Source: Ochotona curzoniae (taxonomy: Eukaryota; Chordata; Mammalia; Lagomorpha; Ochotonidae). Taken from it: 64,000 nt of DNA. Position 1 is the stretch's first letter. Each line of letters opens with the position of its first letter. The notes under the pieces are model-generated. The model was given only the letters and a program-made list of their open reading frames with translations, did no database searches and had not been told where the DNA came from. Position numbers and translations under genes: made by a program. This document shows positions 55,526 through 64,000 of the stretch, one piece after another. The stretch is from assembly GCF_017591425.1 (NCBI RefSeq), contig NW_024467121.1, positions 18,550,707 through 18,614,706 of the forward strand, given 5' to 3'.

Positions 55526-55835
55526 TTGTGGACCCAGTGCAGTAGCCTAGTGGCTGAAGTCCTTGCCTTGCAACTGCCAGGATCCCATATGGGCACCGGT
55601 TCTAATCCCGGCAGTTTCACTTCCCATCCAGCTCCCTACTTGTGAACTGGGAAAGCAGTAGGGGACCCTGCACCCATGTGGGAGACCTGGAAGAGGCTCC
55701 TGGAGTCAGATTGGCTCAGCTCAGCTGCTTCGGCCACTTGGGGGAGTGAGCCAGCGGATGGTGGACCTTTCTTTCTGCCTCTCTTCTTTCTCTCTGTTAT
55801 CCTGCCTTTCCAATAAAAATAGATAAATATTTTTT
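55526..55835 (+). mobile_element. SINE (pika-like C type), full length
   Basis: GGACCCAGTGCAGTAGCCTA head, GATCCCATATGGGCACCGG, CTGCCTTTCCAATAAAAATA tail. Near-identical flanks ATTTTTAAAAGTTT / ATTTTTTAAAGTTT. Confidence 0.9.
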
Positions 55836-56749
55836 AAAGTTTATGCAAAGATGCTATTCCTCTCTCTTTTTTTTTCCCCCTTTGACCTGTGCTCATCCCC
55901 TCCTCACCCACTTGCCACTGTTGGTGTTTTTCTTGGGCTGCCAGGGTGGCCAAGGATTGGGCTGGGACCTCAGGGCCACCCGTTTTGTAGGGCTGGTTGA
56001 CTTGGCAGCTGAGTTGCTATCCATTTCTTATTTTTTGTTTTTGCTTAAGGAACTGCATCTGCACAGTGATCTACACCAACCTCTTCTCCAGAGCCAAAAT
56101 ATTTATTTACTTATTCATTTACTGCTTATATATTTATCTATGTTATATAAATTTACATATGTATATATGTGTATATGTATACATTAGCTTTTTTTCTCTA
56201 TTTCTAACCTTTTGGGTGAACTTAACATTTGCAATTTCTATCCTGGCCTGGCATGATGCATCATATACTCAATGTCTACATGAAACCTAACACACTCCAA
56301 ACTGCTTCAAAACCAAGAAACAGGAATTCCCGTCTGGCCCCTCCTCCAGGTGCTGCTCTTCTGTCTGCTCACCTTCCCCTCATCCCTCCGTGGGCCCCCG
56401 GGGGGATCCTATCCCGAGGACGCCAACCAAACCTCTCTTTCTTTGCACTCAATATTTCTTGGCCCCTGTGTTTGCCAGTGCAGCAGACAGGCCCTAGGCC
56501 GACACATCAGAAGAGCTCAGGAGCTTGGCTCACACTCACTTTCTAGAAATGCCATCGAGAGAGAACAGTGGCCGCCGGTGAGGGGCTGTGAGGCAGAGGC
56601 CCCCAGGCGCGTTGCAGCTTGGTCTTAGAGGCCTTGGTTGGGCTCCACCCAGCCTAGCAATGGGGAAAGACAAAAACAAATTTCTTTCTTTGCTTTTCAA
56701 CATGTTAGTAAACTGAGGTAATTTCCTGGGATGAAACACACAGATGGTA
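55836..56749. other. Intergenic, no firm element
   Basis: 56095-56190 is TA-rich with TATGTATATATG-type units. Overlapping 92-114 aa frames look like chance. Confidence 0.4.
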
Positions 56750-57245
56750 GGTGTGCACTTGGATGAGTTTTGAACATGTACACACTCGTACCATCACCAA
56801 CCAAAGTGAAGACTACCTCCATCCTCTAGGGAACCCCCTGAGAGCTACTTCCAGCTAACTTTTCCCCAGAGGCAACCCCCCTCTGTAGGTTCTGATTCCT
56901 ACCACCACATAGCAGCCTTATTTCACAACTCCACATAAATAACATTGTGCAGTATTTGCTTTTCGGTGTCTGCTACTTTGGTTAATGTAATAGTTTTGAG
57001 GTTTGTGCACATGTTATTACATGTGCAGTCTAGGTAATTTTTTCTCTTCCTGGCTAAATAACATTCTATCATATGGACATAAAAATTTGTTTATCTAGTC
57101 CTCTGTTGGACATTTAAGTTGTTTCTACTTATGGGTCATTATAAATAAAGCAGATATAAATATGCACGTATGGCTCTTTTTTATGAAAATATGCTTTCAT
57201 TTCTCTTGATACATTCCTGGGTAGAATTGGTGGATCATGCAGCAG
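56750..57245 (-). mobile_element. Ancient L1, 3'UTR segment (part 1 of a split element)
   Basis: GAACATGTACACACTCGTAC, TTGTGCAGTATTTGCTTTTC, TAAATAACATTCTATCATAT, GTCCTCTGTTGGACATTTAA, in the order of an antisense L1 3' end. Confidence 0.75.
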
Positions 57246-57274
57246 GTGTGTGCATGGCTTTATAAACATCATCG

Positions 57275-57350
57275 AATGGAAGATCTTCCTCTCCATCTCT
57301 CCTCCTATCTGTATATCTGCCTTTCCAATAAAAATAAATAAATCTTTAAA
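57275..57350 (+). mobile_element. SINE 3'-end fragment
   Basis: ATGGAAGATCTTCCTCTCCA to CCAATAAAAATAAATAAATC. It meets the next SINE tail-to-tail. Confidence 0.85.
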
Positions 57351-57645
57351 AATACATATTTTATTTATTTTTATTGCAAAGTCAGATATACAGAAAGAAG
57401 GAGAGACAAAGGAAGATCTTCCATCTGGTAATTCACTCCCAGAGCGGCCGCATCGGCCGGAAGTGAGCCAATCCAAAGTCAGGAGCCAGGAGCCTTCTGG
57501 GTCTCCCACATGAATGCAGGGTCTCACTGATTTCCTAGCCCACAAGCAGGGAGCTGGGTTATGAGTGGAGCACCCAAGGTACAAATTGGTGCCCATATGG
57601 GATCCTGGCAGTTGCAAAGTGAGGATTTAGCCATTAGGTGGGCCC
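57351..57645 (-). mobile_element. SINE (pika-like C type)
   Basis: ACATATTTTATTTATTTTTA, GATCTTCCATCTGGTAATTC, CCCATATGGGATCCTGGCAG, ending TAGGTGGGCCC. Confidence 0.88.
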
Positions 57646-57689
57646 AGCAATTCCTATACACTTTTAAAAATACGTATTAATTCTCATTG

Positions 57690-57866
57690 AATTTGAAAGG
57701 CAAAGAGTTCAGATTACTATGGGGGTGGCCAGAGCCATTACCACTGACTCCCGGAGTCTTCCTTCCTAAGCAGGAATCTGAATTGGAAGTGGAACTGGAC
57801 TCCAACCCAGGGGACATGAGATGCCGGAGCCCCAGATGGTGCCTTCACCCCATGTCAGAAGCCAAC
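57690..57866 (-). mobile_element. Old SINE fragment
   Basis: GAATTTGAAAGGCAAAGAGT and CAGGAATCTGAATTGGAAGT; the rest is diverged. Confidence 0.5.
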
Positions 57867-57879
57867 TTGTAAGTCTTTA

Positions 57880-58632
57880 TGTCTTAGAATCAGCTTGTTG
57901 ATTTCTACAAAAATAATTGGTGCAAATTTGTCTGGATTCATGTGGAATCTAGGGATGATTGTAGGGGAGAATCGACGCCTTAGCAGGTCAGGACCTCTGC
58001 TTCATTGATAAGGCATTTCTCCCCACTTATTTGTATGTTTCATAAATTGTCCTTGATGATGTTTCACATTTTTTAATGGAGAGATTTCACAGCTATTTTA
58101 TATATTCCTAAGTATGTCATGGTCTTAATTCTTTCACATTTTATTTACTACTAGTGTCTGAATAACAATTAATTTGTGTGTGTCACATATCTCATATATC
58201 TTGTGATCTTGCTAAATTCACTTAGTTCTAATGGCCATTTGTTTTATTTGGTGTTTTGCTTTTGTAGATTCCTTGCATTTTCATAAATAGCAATTATATT
58301 ATTAGTGAGCAATGAGAATTTTATTTCTTTTCCAAGTCCTTAACTACCTTGTTAATTAATTTTCACCTTTTTTTTAATACAGACTAAGATTTCCAGCACA
58401 GTGTTGAAGTGGTGAAAAAAGATGTTATTAACTTGTTTTAGATCTTAGAATATATCCAATATTTCAGCCTTAATTAAGATTTTAGAGATGGTGAATTGGT
58501 GCTAAAATTTGCCAAATGTTCCTGTTTTGTACCCTTGGAAATTACCATATAATTTTCCTTGTTTGGTAAATTTTCCTTCTGGTAATGCATTGAAACACAT
58601 TCCTTGGTTTTCAAGGAATCTTGCATTCTTAT
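57880..58632 (-). mobile_element. Ancient L1, ORF2 C-terminal segment (part 2)
   Basis: CAGCTTGTTGATTTCTACAA, GATCTTGCTAAATTCACTTA, TGTAGATTCCTTGCATTTTC and TTTCCAGCACAGTGTTGAAG follow antisense L1 ORF2 in order. The coding frame is destroyed. Confidence 0.75.
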
Positions 58633-58652
58633 AATAAGCCCCATTAGATTTT
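58633..58652. repeat. Target-site duplication, left copy
   Basis: AATAAGCCCCATTAGATTTT, inside ancient L1 ORF2 sequence; right copy at 59667 differs at one base. Confidence 0.9.
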
Positions 58653-59666
58653 TTTTCTTTTTTTTTTTATTACATTGCATCATGAGACACAGTTTTACAG
58701 GCACTGGGATTCCCCCCTCCCCTCCCCAAAATCCGCTTCCCCTCCCCCCCCATGGTGGATTCTTCCATCTTGTTGCATTACCACAGATGAAATTCAGTTG
58801 AGATTTTTTTTCCTTGCAAGCATCTACAAAACATAGAGTCTAGCATCTTATTGTGCAGATAAGTTCAACAGTTTCATGGGGAGACAGTCTCTGGTCTGAA
58901 GGTACAGCCGAAAGAGTATCATCCCAATCAATTGAAAGCCCCGACATTACATCAGTAACAATTTATAATGTACCAGAATTAGTTGATATGATATTGTGTA
59001 ACCAGCATGTTCAAAGAGAGAGAGAGAAAACAACAACAACAACAAGAAGAGTACAAGTTCTGAACTACATCCTATGACTTCTACATTGACATTACAATTA
59101 TTAGTTTATATACAGCTGGGTTCTATACACCTTAAAATGGCTATAGATTACTATTCAGCTGTCTCATGTCTATTTTAATTTTAGTATTTAGCAGTTCATA
59201 GTGTTGAAGACTGATTTTGCAGAACCTGGCTGTTTTTCGGGTAGTCTAGCTCTATAACTGTAACAAGACATATGTCAACAGTTTAGGTGAACGGTTTTAG
59301 GAGGAGTGTGCAGAGAAATCCTCAATACCCTAGTGAGGAGCAACCAATCTTCGTGTCCCACCCAGTGAGTTATAAGTGCATCCCCCCTGCCCATTTCCTA
59401 TTTCTAAGCTTTCCTCGCTGTTCTCCATCTATTCTAGGTTTTTTTGTTGTTTATTTGTTTATTTGTTAATTTGTTTTGAGGGGTTTCTGGAGCAATCCTG
59501 ATGGTCATTATGAGAGAGAGTAGGGACCCAAAATTAGAACCAGGCAAGAACCAGAGAAAGCTCCTCTCCCTAGTCCGGAAGGAAGTTTACTGTTTTGTTT
59601 CTGCGGACCGCTCAGTGCTCCTGGTTGTCGTTCCGATGACCTTGGATCCTGCAAGGCGGGGTATGG
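58653..59666 (-). mobile_element. 5'-truncated L1 insertion (about 1 kb) with target duplications
   Basis: T-run, TTATTACATTGCATCATGAG, C-rich tract 58712-58751 (a G-rich tract on the element's strand), CTTATTGTGCAGATAAGTTC, an (AGAG)/(CAA) simple stretch near 59008-59044, ending at GCAAGGCGGGGTATGG. It holds L1 3'UTR and probably a little ORF2 end. Confidence 0.9.
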
Positions 59667-59686
59667 AATAAGCCCTATTAGATTTT
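59667..59686. repeat. Target-site duplication, right copy
   Basis: AATAAGCCCTATTAGATTTT; pairs with 58633-58652. Confidence 0.9.
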
Positions 59687-59689
59687 GAT

Positions 59690-60040
59690 GTAGTTTCTCA
59701 AACATTTATTTGTTCATTTGAAAAACAGAGACAGAGAAAAAAGAAAGAGACAGAAAGAGAGAGAGAAAGACAGAAACACAGAGAGAGAGAGAGAGAGAGA
59801 TGTATGTGTTGTTTCACTCCTCAGTGGCCCTAGTAACCAGGACTGGGCCAGGTGGAAGCCAGGGCAGTTTTCCACGTGGGTGGCAGAAATCCATCCAAGT
59901 GCATGATCCATCAGCAGCTGCTTCCTGGGTACCTTAACAAGGAGTTGCATTGGAAGTGGAATAGTAGCTTGGCCTTGAACCAGTACTCCCATATGGAATA
60001 TGGACATTCTAAACAGTGGCTTACAACTCCTTAATGTACC
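59690..60040 (-). mobile_element. Old SINE with an expanded GA-rich head
   Basis: CATTTATTTGTTCATTTGAA, purine repeats 59727-59800, TTTCACTCCTCAGTGGCCC, CCCATATGGAATATGGAC. Confidence 0.75.
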
Positions 60041-60107
60041 ACATTAAACACCCTAATGGGATATTATTATTTATATTATTTCCTTCACTTAACCAACATG
60101 TTTTTGA

Positions 60108-60388
60108 CAATTTTTTTTATTTGAAAGTCAGAGAGAGAGAGAGAATCTTCTGTCCACTGGTTTGTTCCCCAAATAGATGCAGCAAAGTCAGGAAACTAGT
60201 ACACCAATGGATGTTCCATGCGGGTGATGGGGGCTCCCAAGCATTTAGGTCACCTTCTGCTGCTTTCTCAGGTACATTAGCAGGGAACTAGGTGGAAAGT
60301 GAGAAAGCTAGGATTCCAATTAGTGCTCATATGAGATGCCGGTGTCTCGGGGGGGTGGCTTAACCTGCTGTGCTCCAACACTGGCTCC
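60108..60388 (-). mobile_element. SINE (C type)
   Basis: TTTTTTTTATTTGAAAGTCA, TCTGTCCACTGGTTTGTTCC, ending TGCTCCAACACTGGCTCC. Confidence 0.8.
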
Positions 60389-60759
60389 TTGTTCATATTT
60401 GCATCTGTGTTCCTACAGAATGTGAGTTTGTAACTTTTATGAGATTTTATAAGCTTAGTGTAGCCTTATCATGATGTTAACCTCATGAAACAAGGTGACA
60501 GTTATTTCCTCTTTACTGGAGGGGTTAATATGAGATTGGCTTTAGTCTTTAAATATTTGACAGAATTTACCAGTGAAGACATCATGGCCTGGAATTTTCT
60601 TGATGAGATTTGTAGCTGTGAGCGCAGTTTTTAAAGTATATCTGAAGCTACTCAGATGGTCTATGTTCTGGTTTCAGGTTCAGAAAGTTGTACTGTTCAT
60701 GGAACTTTTCCAATTTATCTACATTTTTCAACTAATTGGCCTACCACTTTTCTTTTTTC
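60389..60759 (-). mobile_element. Ancient L1, ORF2 middle segment (part 3)
   Basis: GGAGGGGTTAATATGAGATT, ACATCATGGCCTGGAATTTT, TTGATGAGATTTGTAGCTGT, GGAACTTTTCCAATTTATCT match antisense L1 ORF2. Confidence 0.72.
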
Positions 60760-61057
60760 TTTAATATTTATTTATTTTTGATGGAAACTCAGATTTACAG
60801 AGAGAAGTAGAGACAGAGAGAAAGATCTTTCATCCACTGTTCACTCCCCAAATGGTAACAATTACTGGAGCTAAGCCAATGCAAGCCAGGAGCTTCTTCC
60901 CAGTCTCCCACATGGGTGCAGGGTCCCAAGGCTTTGGGCCATCCTCTGCTGCTTTCCCAGAATGGGAAGTGGAGCATTTGGGACATGAACAGGCACCTGT
61001 ATGGGATACTGCTTCCACAGGGCAGAGAATTCACATGTACCACTGTGTCAGCTCCCC
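60760..61057 (-). mobile_element. SINE (C type)
   Basis: TTTAATATTTATTTATTTTT, GGTCCCAAGGCTTTGGGCC, ending CCACTGTGTCAGCTCCCC. The body lacks the segment with the GCAGGGAGCTGG box. Confidence 0.85.
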
Positions 61058-61491
61058 CAGTTCTAGATATTTTTCACTGCCATGTATTTGTAATTTATTT
61101 ATTTGTGGTCAGGAAATACACTCTGTGTATAAGGACTTCACTCCTTATACGTTTATTATGACTTGTTATTTTTTCCTCGATATATTGTCTGTCACAGGAG
61201 GGGTCCACATGTGACTGGGAAACTCTTGTTATTGTGTGATGTTCTAAAACATGCGTTAGGTCTGTTTTCCTGTAGTATCTATTAACTTGTCCTGTCAGTG
61301 TCCAAGCAGGAGTCAACACTCCCAGGGTGGCATGGATTTCTCTTATCCTCCCTCCTCTTCTGTCTTTTTTTTTCTTATATTTTGAGGTTCTGTGATCCAA
61401 TGTATAACATACAGGTTTATCGCATTTTCCTGATGTTCTTACTCTTATCATTATGGAACACCCCTCTTTCTGGGGCGATACTTTCTAGAGA
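61058..61491 (-). mobile_element. Ancient L1, ORF2 segment (part 4)
   Basis: TTGTGGTCAGGAAATACACT, TGTGATGTTCTAAAACATGC, GTCTGTTTTCCTGTAGTATC, CTCTTATCATTATGGAACAC, colinear with antisense L1 ORF2. Confidence 0.68.
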
Positions 61492-61800
61492 TTTTCTTTA
61501 TTTATTTGAGAGGTAGAGAGAGAGAGGTCTCCTATTTGCTGGTCTACTATCCTAGTTGCCACAGGGGTGGGCCTGGGCCAGGGCTGCAGCTGGGAGACAC
61601 GTCAGGAACTCAGTCCAGGTTTTCTGGAGGAGTGGCAGGAGCCCAGTGACTTGAGTCATCGCTGCTGCTTCCCAGAGTCTGCACTGGCAGGGAGCTGGGG
61701 TCGGGAGCTGGAGCCAGGAGCCGTGCCCAAGTACTGCGGTACGGGATGCAGGCTCCTACCCAGCATCTCAGCTGCGAGGCTAGCCACCTGCCTCGGAAGG
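61492..61800 (-). mobile_element. Old SINE (C type)
   Basis: TTTTCTTTATTTATTTGAGA, AGTCTGCACTGGCAGGGAGC, GCGAGGCTAGCCACCTGCCT; GC-rich. Confidence 0.7.
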
Positions 61801-62155
61801 CTTCAACTTTGGGTGCTCAGACCTTCTTGTCAGTGATATGAATTGATCTATCATTGTTATTGTTGCCTCCCTTCATGTTCTCTCTCTCTCTTTAAACTGG
61901 ATACTTCTAAATTTTATCTTTGGTTTTCATTGTCCACGATGTGCCTAAATTTGGGTTTTCTTGAATTTATGTTGCTAAGGTATTTACTCAGTTTCTTAGA
62001 TCATTGTATTGCTCTTTCACAAGAGTCCACTTTGGAAAAAAGCTAAAATAATGTATACTCAAGTATATTAAATCCATTTCTCTTTCCTGTCTTTATTGCT
62101 AGCCACATTGTGTTAGATGATTTTACTAATCCATTGGTCACTGGAGCTGATTTTT
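61801..62155 (-). mobile_element. Possible continuation of the ancient L1 (part 5)
   Basis: AT-rich with TCTCTCTCTCTTTAAACTGG and TTGTCCACGATGTGCCTAAA; position and composition suit L1 ORF2 but matches are weak. Confidence 0.4.
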
Positions 62156-62209
62156 TTTTTCTTTTTGTTTAAAATATTTGCTTTTTCCAAATATATAGGT
62201 ATATATTTG

Positions 62210-62523
62210 GAAAATATATATTAATTTGAAAGGTACATTTACAAGGAAACAGAGAGATCCATTCAGTGGTTTACTCTCCAAATGGCTGCAATGGTCAGAG
62301 CTGGGCCAGTCCAAAGCCGGACACCAGGAGTTAGAAGCTTCCTCCAGGTTTCTCACATGAGTAAAGGGGCCCAACAAAGTATTTGGACCATCTTATGCTG
62401 CTTTTCCAGATGCATTAGCAAGGAGCTAGATGAGAAGTGGAGCAGCTGGGTCTTGAGCAGGCACCCACATTGCATGCTAGTGTTGAAGGTAGTGATTTTA
62501 TCCAATTTATGGCATTGCCCCCC
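62210..62523 (-). mobile_element. SINE (C type)
   Basis: ATATTAATTTGAAAGGTACA, TTACTCTCCAAATGGCTGCA, ending TTTATGGCATTGCCCCCC. A palindromic CCAAATATATAGGTATATAT region precedes it. Confidence 0.78.
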
Positions 62524-62529
62524 TAAATA

Positions 62530-62802
62530 TTTCTTTTTAATGAAAAAAAGTTATTTGAGAGGCACAGAGAGAATAAGAGTGATGTACAAAGTTCCATCTA
62601 CTGGTTCACTCGCCAAATGCGCACAGTGGCTGGGGCTGAAGACAGAAGCTGAGAGAGCAAGCCAAGTCTCCTGTGTAGGTCGTAGGGACTCAGATGTTGA
62701 GCCATCCCTTGCTGCTTCCCAGGGTACATAGTCTCAGGAAGCTGGAATGGGATCAGGACCCGGAAGTGAACTCAGACAGTCTAACATGAGATGTGAGTGC
62801 CC
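62530..62802 (-). mobile_element. Old SINE (C type)
   Basis: AAAAAAGTTATTTGAGAGGC, CCATCTACTGGTTCACTCGC, ending GATGTGAGTGCCCC. Confidence 0.7.
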
Positions 62803-63214
62803 CAGTAATATCTTAATTGGTAGGACAAACGCCCTGCTTAGAGTATTTCTACTCACCTCTCTAGAGTTCACTAATCTTTCTTTCGTAATAACTAATCTCC
62901 CATTAATACCGTGTGTCATGAAATTTTATTTCGGATATATATATTTCAGTTCTGAGATCTGTTTCCAGTTGATTCTTGCCTCTTGCCTTCCAGGTTACCT
63001 TTAAAATCCACCATTTATTAATTTTTTATGTCCATCTCTCCTCTCACAATCTTCAACAAAGTGATTTGATAATCACAATGAGTAGGTCATCATATGTCTG
63101 TTTTTATTGGTATTTAGTCTTCCCTTTTCACAATAGATACAATTACTCCCTACTTCTCTCTCTGCCTGGTAACTTCCCCCCCCCCCCCATATTCTATCAG
63201 ACAGAGTGATATTT
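62803..63214. other. Intergenic, no recognised element
   Basis: Contains a C-run at 63176-63188. Confidence 0.4.
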
Positions 63215-63350
63215 GAAAGTCTTAACACGCAGGCTCTAATGTCAACTCTGCTCATCAGTAGCTGTGGCATCTTGGTTCATGTGGCTGAACTTTTCTGAGC
63301 CTTGCACACATCTTCATCCTAGTGTCTGAGATGATGGAATTGTAACAGGT
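63215..63350 (+). mobile_element. MIR SINE fragment
   Basis: CAGGCTCTAATGTCAACTCT, AGTAGCTGTGGCATCTTGGT, CTGAACTTTTCTGAGCCTTG align with the central MIR core. Confidence 0.72.
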
Positions 63351-63699
63351 ATCCTCTGGCTCTTAGATTCTAAGATTTGCATGACTCTAGGATGCTTGGT
63401 TAGGCATTTGGTGCGAGGGCACAACTAAACTTTAGCACTTTGCTTTGGAAATTTACTGTGTCTGCATATACTCTTGCCTCTAAGCCCTAGCTCATATAGG
63501 GGACATAATTTCCTTTTTTATTGCAGTGAGTGGGCCACAAACAACCTGTTCAGTAGGTCTTCATCTGTGAAACCCTTCCTGGCTCTTGTGAGTCTTCCAG
63601 GAGCAAGCTCTCTTTGAGCTGGACAGGGCATATGGGTGGATCACTATGGATGGGGAAATGTCACAGCAGAGAACTCTGGCGGCTTCATCACACATGCTG
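63351..63699. other. Intergenic, no recognised element
   Basis: Unique-looking stretch between the MIR and the MER5-type element. Confidence 0.4.
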
Positions 63700-63830
63700 A
63701 GTTCACTCTGCACCTCAGACCTGCTGAGTCAGGAGCTCCAGGGATGGACGCTGGCACTGTGCCTCACTTGCTGTGCCCAGGGCCTAGTGGTGATGCTGAT
63801 GTGTGCTCAGGTTTGAGAACCACTGGTCCA
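63700..63830 (-). mobile_element. MER5-type (hAT-Charlie) DNA transposon relic
   Basis: GGTGATGCTGATGTGTGCTC then AGGTTTGAGAACCACTGG is the MER5A end including its terminal inverted repeat CAGTGGTTCTCAAA; ACCTGCTGAGTCAGGAGCTC is its inner part. Confidence 0.72.
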
Positions 63831-63914
63831 GAGTAGAGTGGCAGATCAAAGTGGAAAAACGGGATGGAGGCCTAAGGGTGGGGAATCAAGCCAAGCAACA
63901 ATGTAGGCTGTTTT

Positions 63915-64000
63915 GAAAAGGTTTATTTGTTTGAGAGGAGGAGTGACCAGAGTGAGTTCGAGAGGGAAGGAAGAAGAGAGAGAGAGAGAGAGAGAGATCT
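63915..64000 (-). mobile_element. SINE tail, cut by the window end
   Basis: GAAAAGGTTTATTTGTTTGA, then purine-rich sequence and (AG)n reaching ...GATCT at the last base. Confidence 0.75.

Noticed and set aside
43970..64000. Search for first exons of the next gene (CAMK1D in human)
   Set aside because: No kinase motif or conserved exon was recognised in any frame.

Overview
This is mammalian nuclear DNA from a lagomorph, most likely a pika (Ochotona). Two things point there. The + strand carries the last 11 coding exons of CDC123. The rest is packed with tRNA-derived lagomorph C-type SINEs whose youngest copies have the pika-like form (5' end GGGCCC(A/G)GCGC..., internal CCCATATGGGCGCC, 3' end CAATAAAAATAAATAAA). 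The species call rests on remembered repeat families, not on a search.

Layout. 1-2080: 5' portion of an old L1 on the minus strand (degenerate ORF1 plus 5'UTR). 3208-41159: CDC123 exons encoding residues 50-336 of the protein (human numbering), stop codon at 41157-41159, polyadenylation signals at 41352 and 41393. The 49 N-terminal codons lie upstream of the window. All exon junctions are canonical AG/GT and the reading frame is continuous with no indel against remembered human CDC123. The introns hold dozens of SINEs (mostly antisense to the gene), several L1 3' ends, one MIR and small non-coding RNA relics. 41400-64000: intergenic DNA downstream of CDC123 (in human the next gene is CAMK1D; no exon of it was recognised). 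It holds more SINEs, a 5'-truncated L1 with a 20-bp target-site duplication, and an ancient antisense L1 (about 56.75-62.1 kb) cut up by younger insertions.

Function. The only protein-coding gene I can support is CDC123, the ATP-grasp chaperone that loads the gamma subunit into translation initiation factor eIF2. Its metal/ATP residues (K104, D233, D246, N248 by my count) are intact, so the locus looks functional.

The most interesting material is retrotransposition history: a 5' tRNA-Gly(UCC) half fossil (13025-13061), a 33-bp truncated U2 snRNA fragment with perfect 17-bp duplications (27655-27721), a SINE broken by a micro-inversion that turned its target duplication into an inverted repeat (18580-19002), and two successive insertions into the same site beginning at +3 of a CDC123 splice donor (24589-25091). 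There are no bacterial genes, CRISPR arrays or new protein system here.
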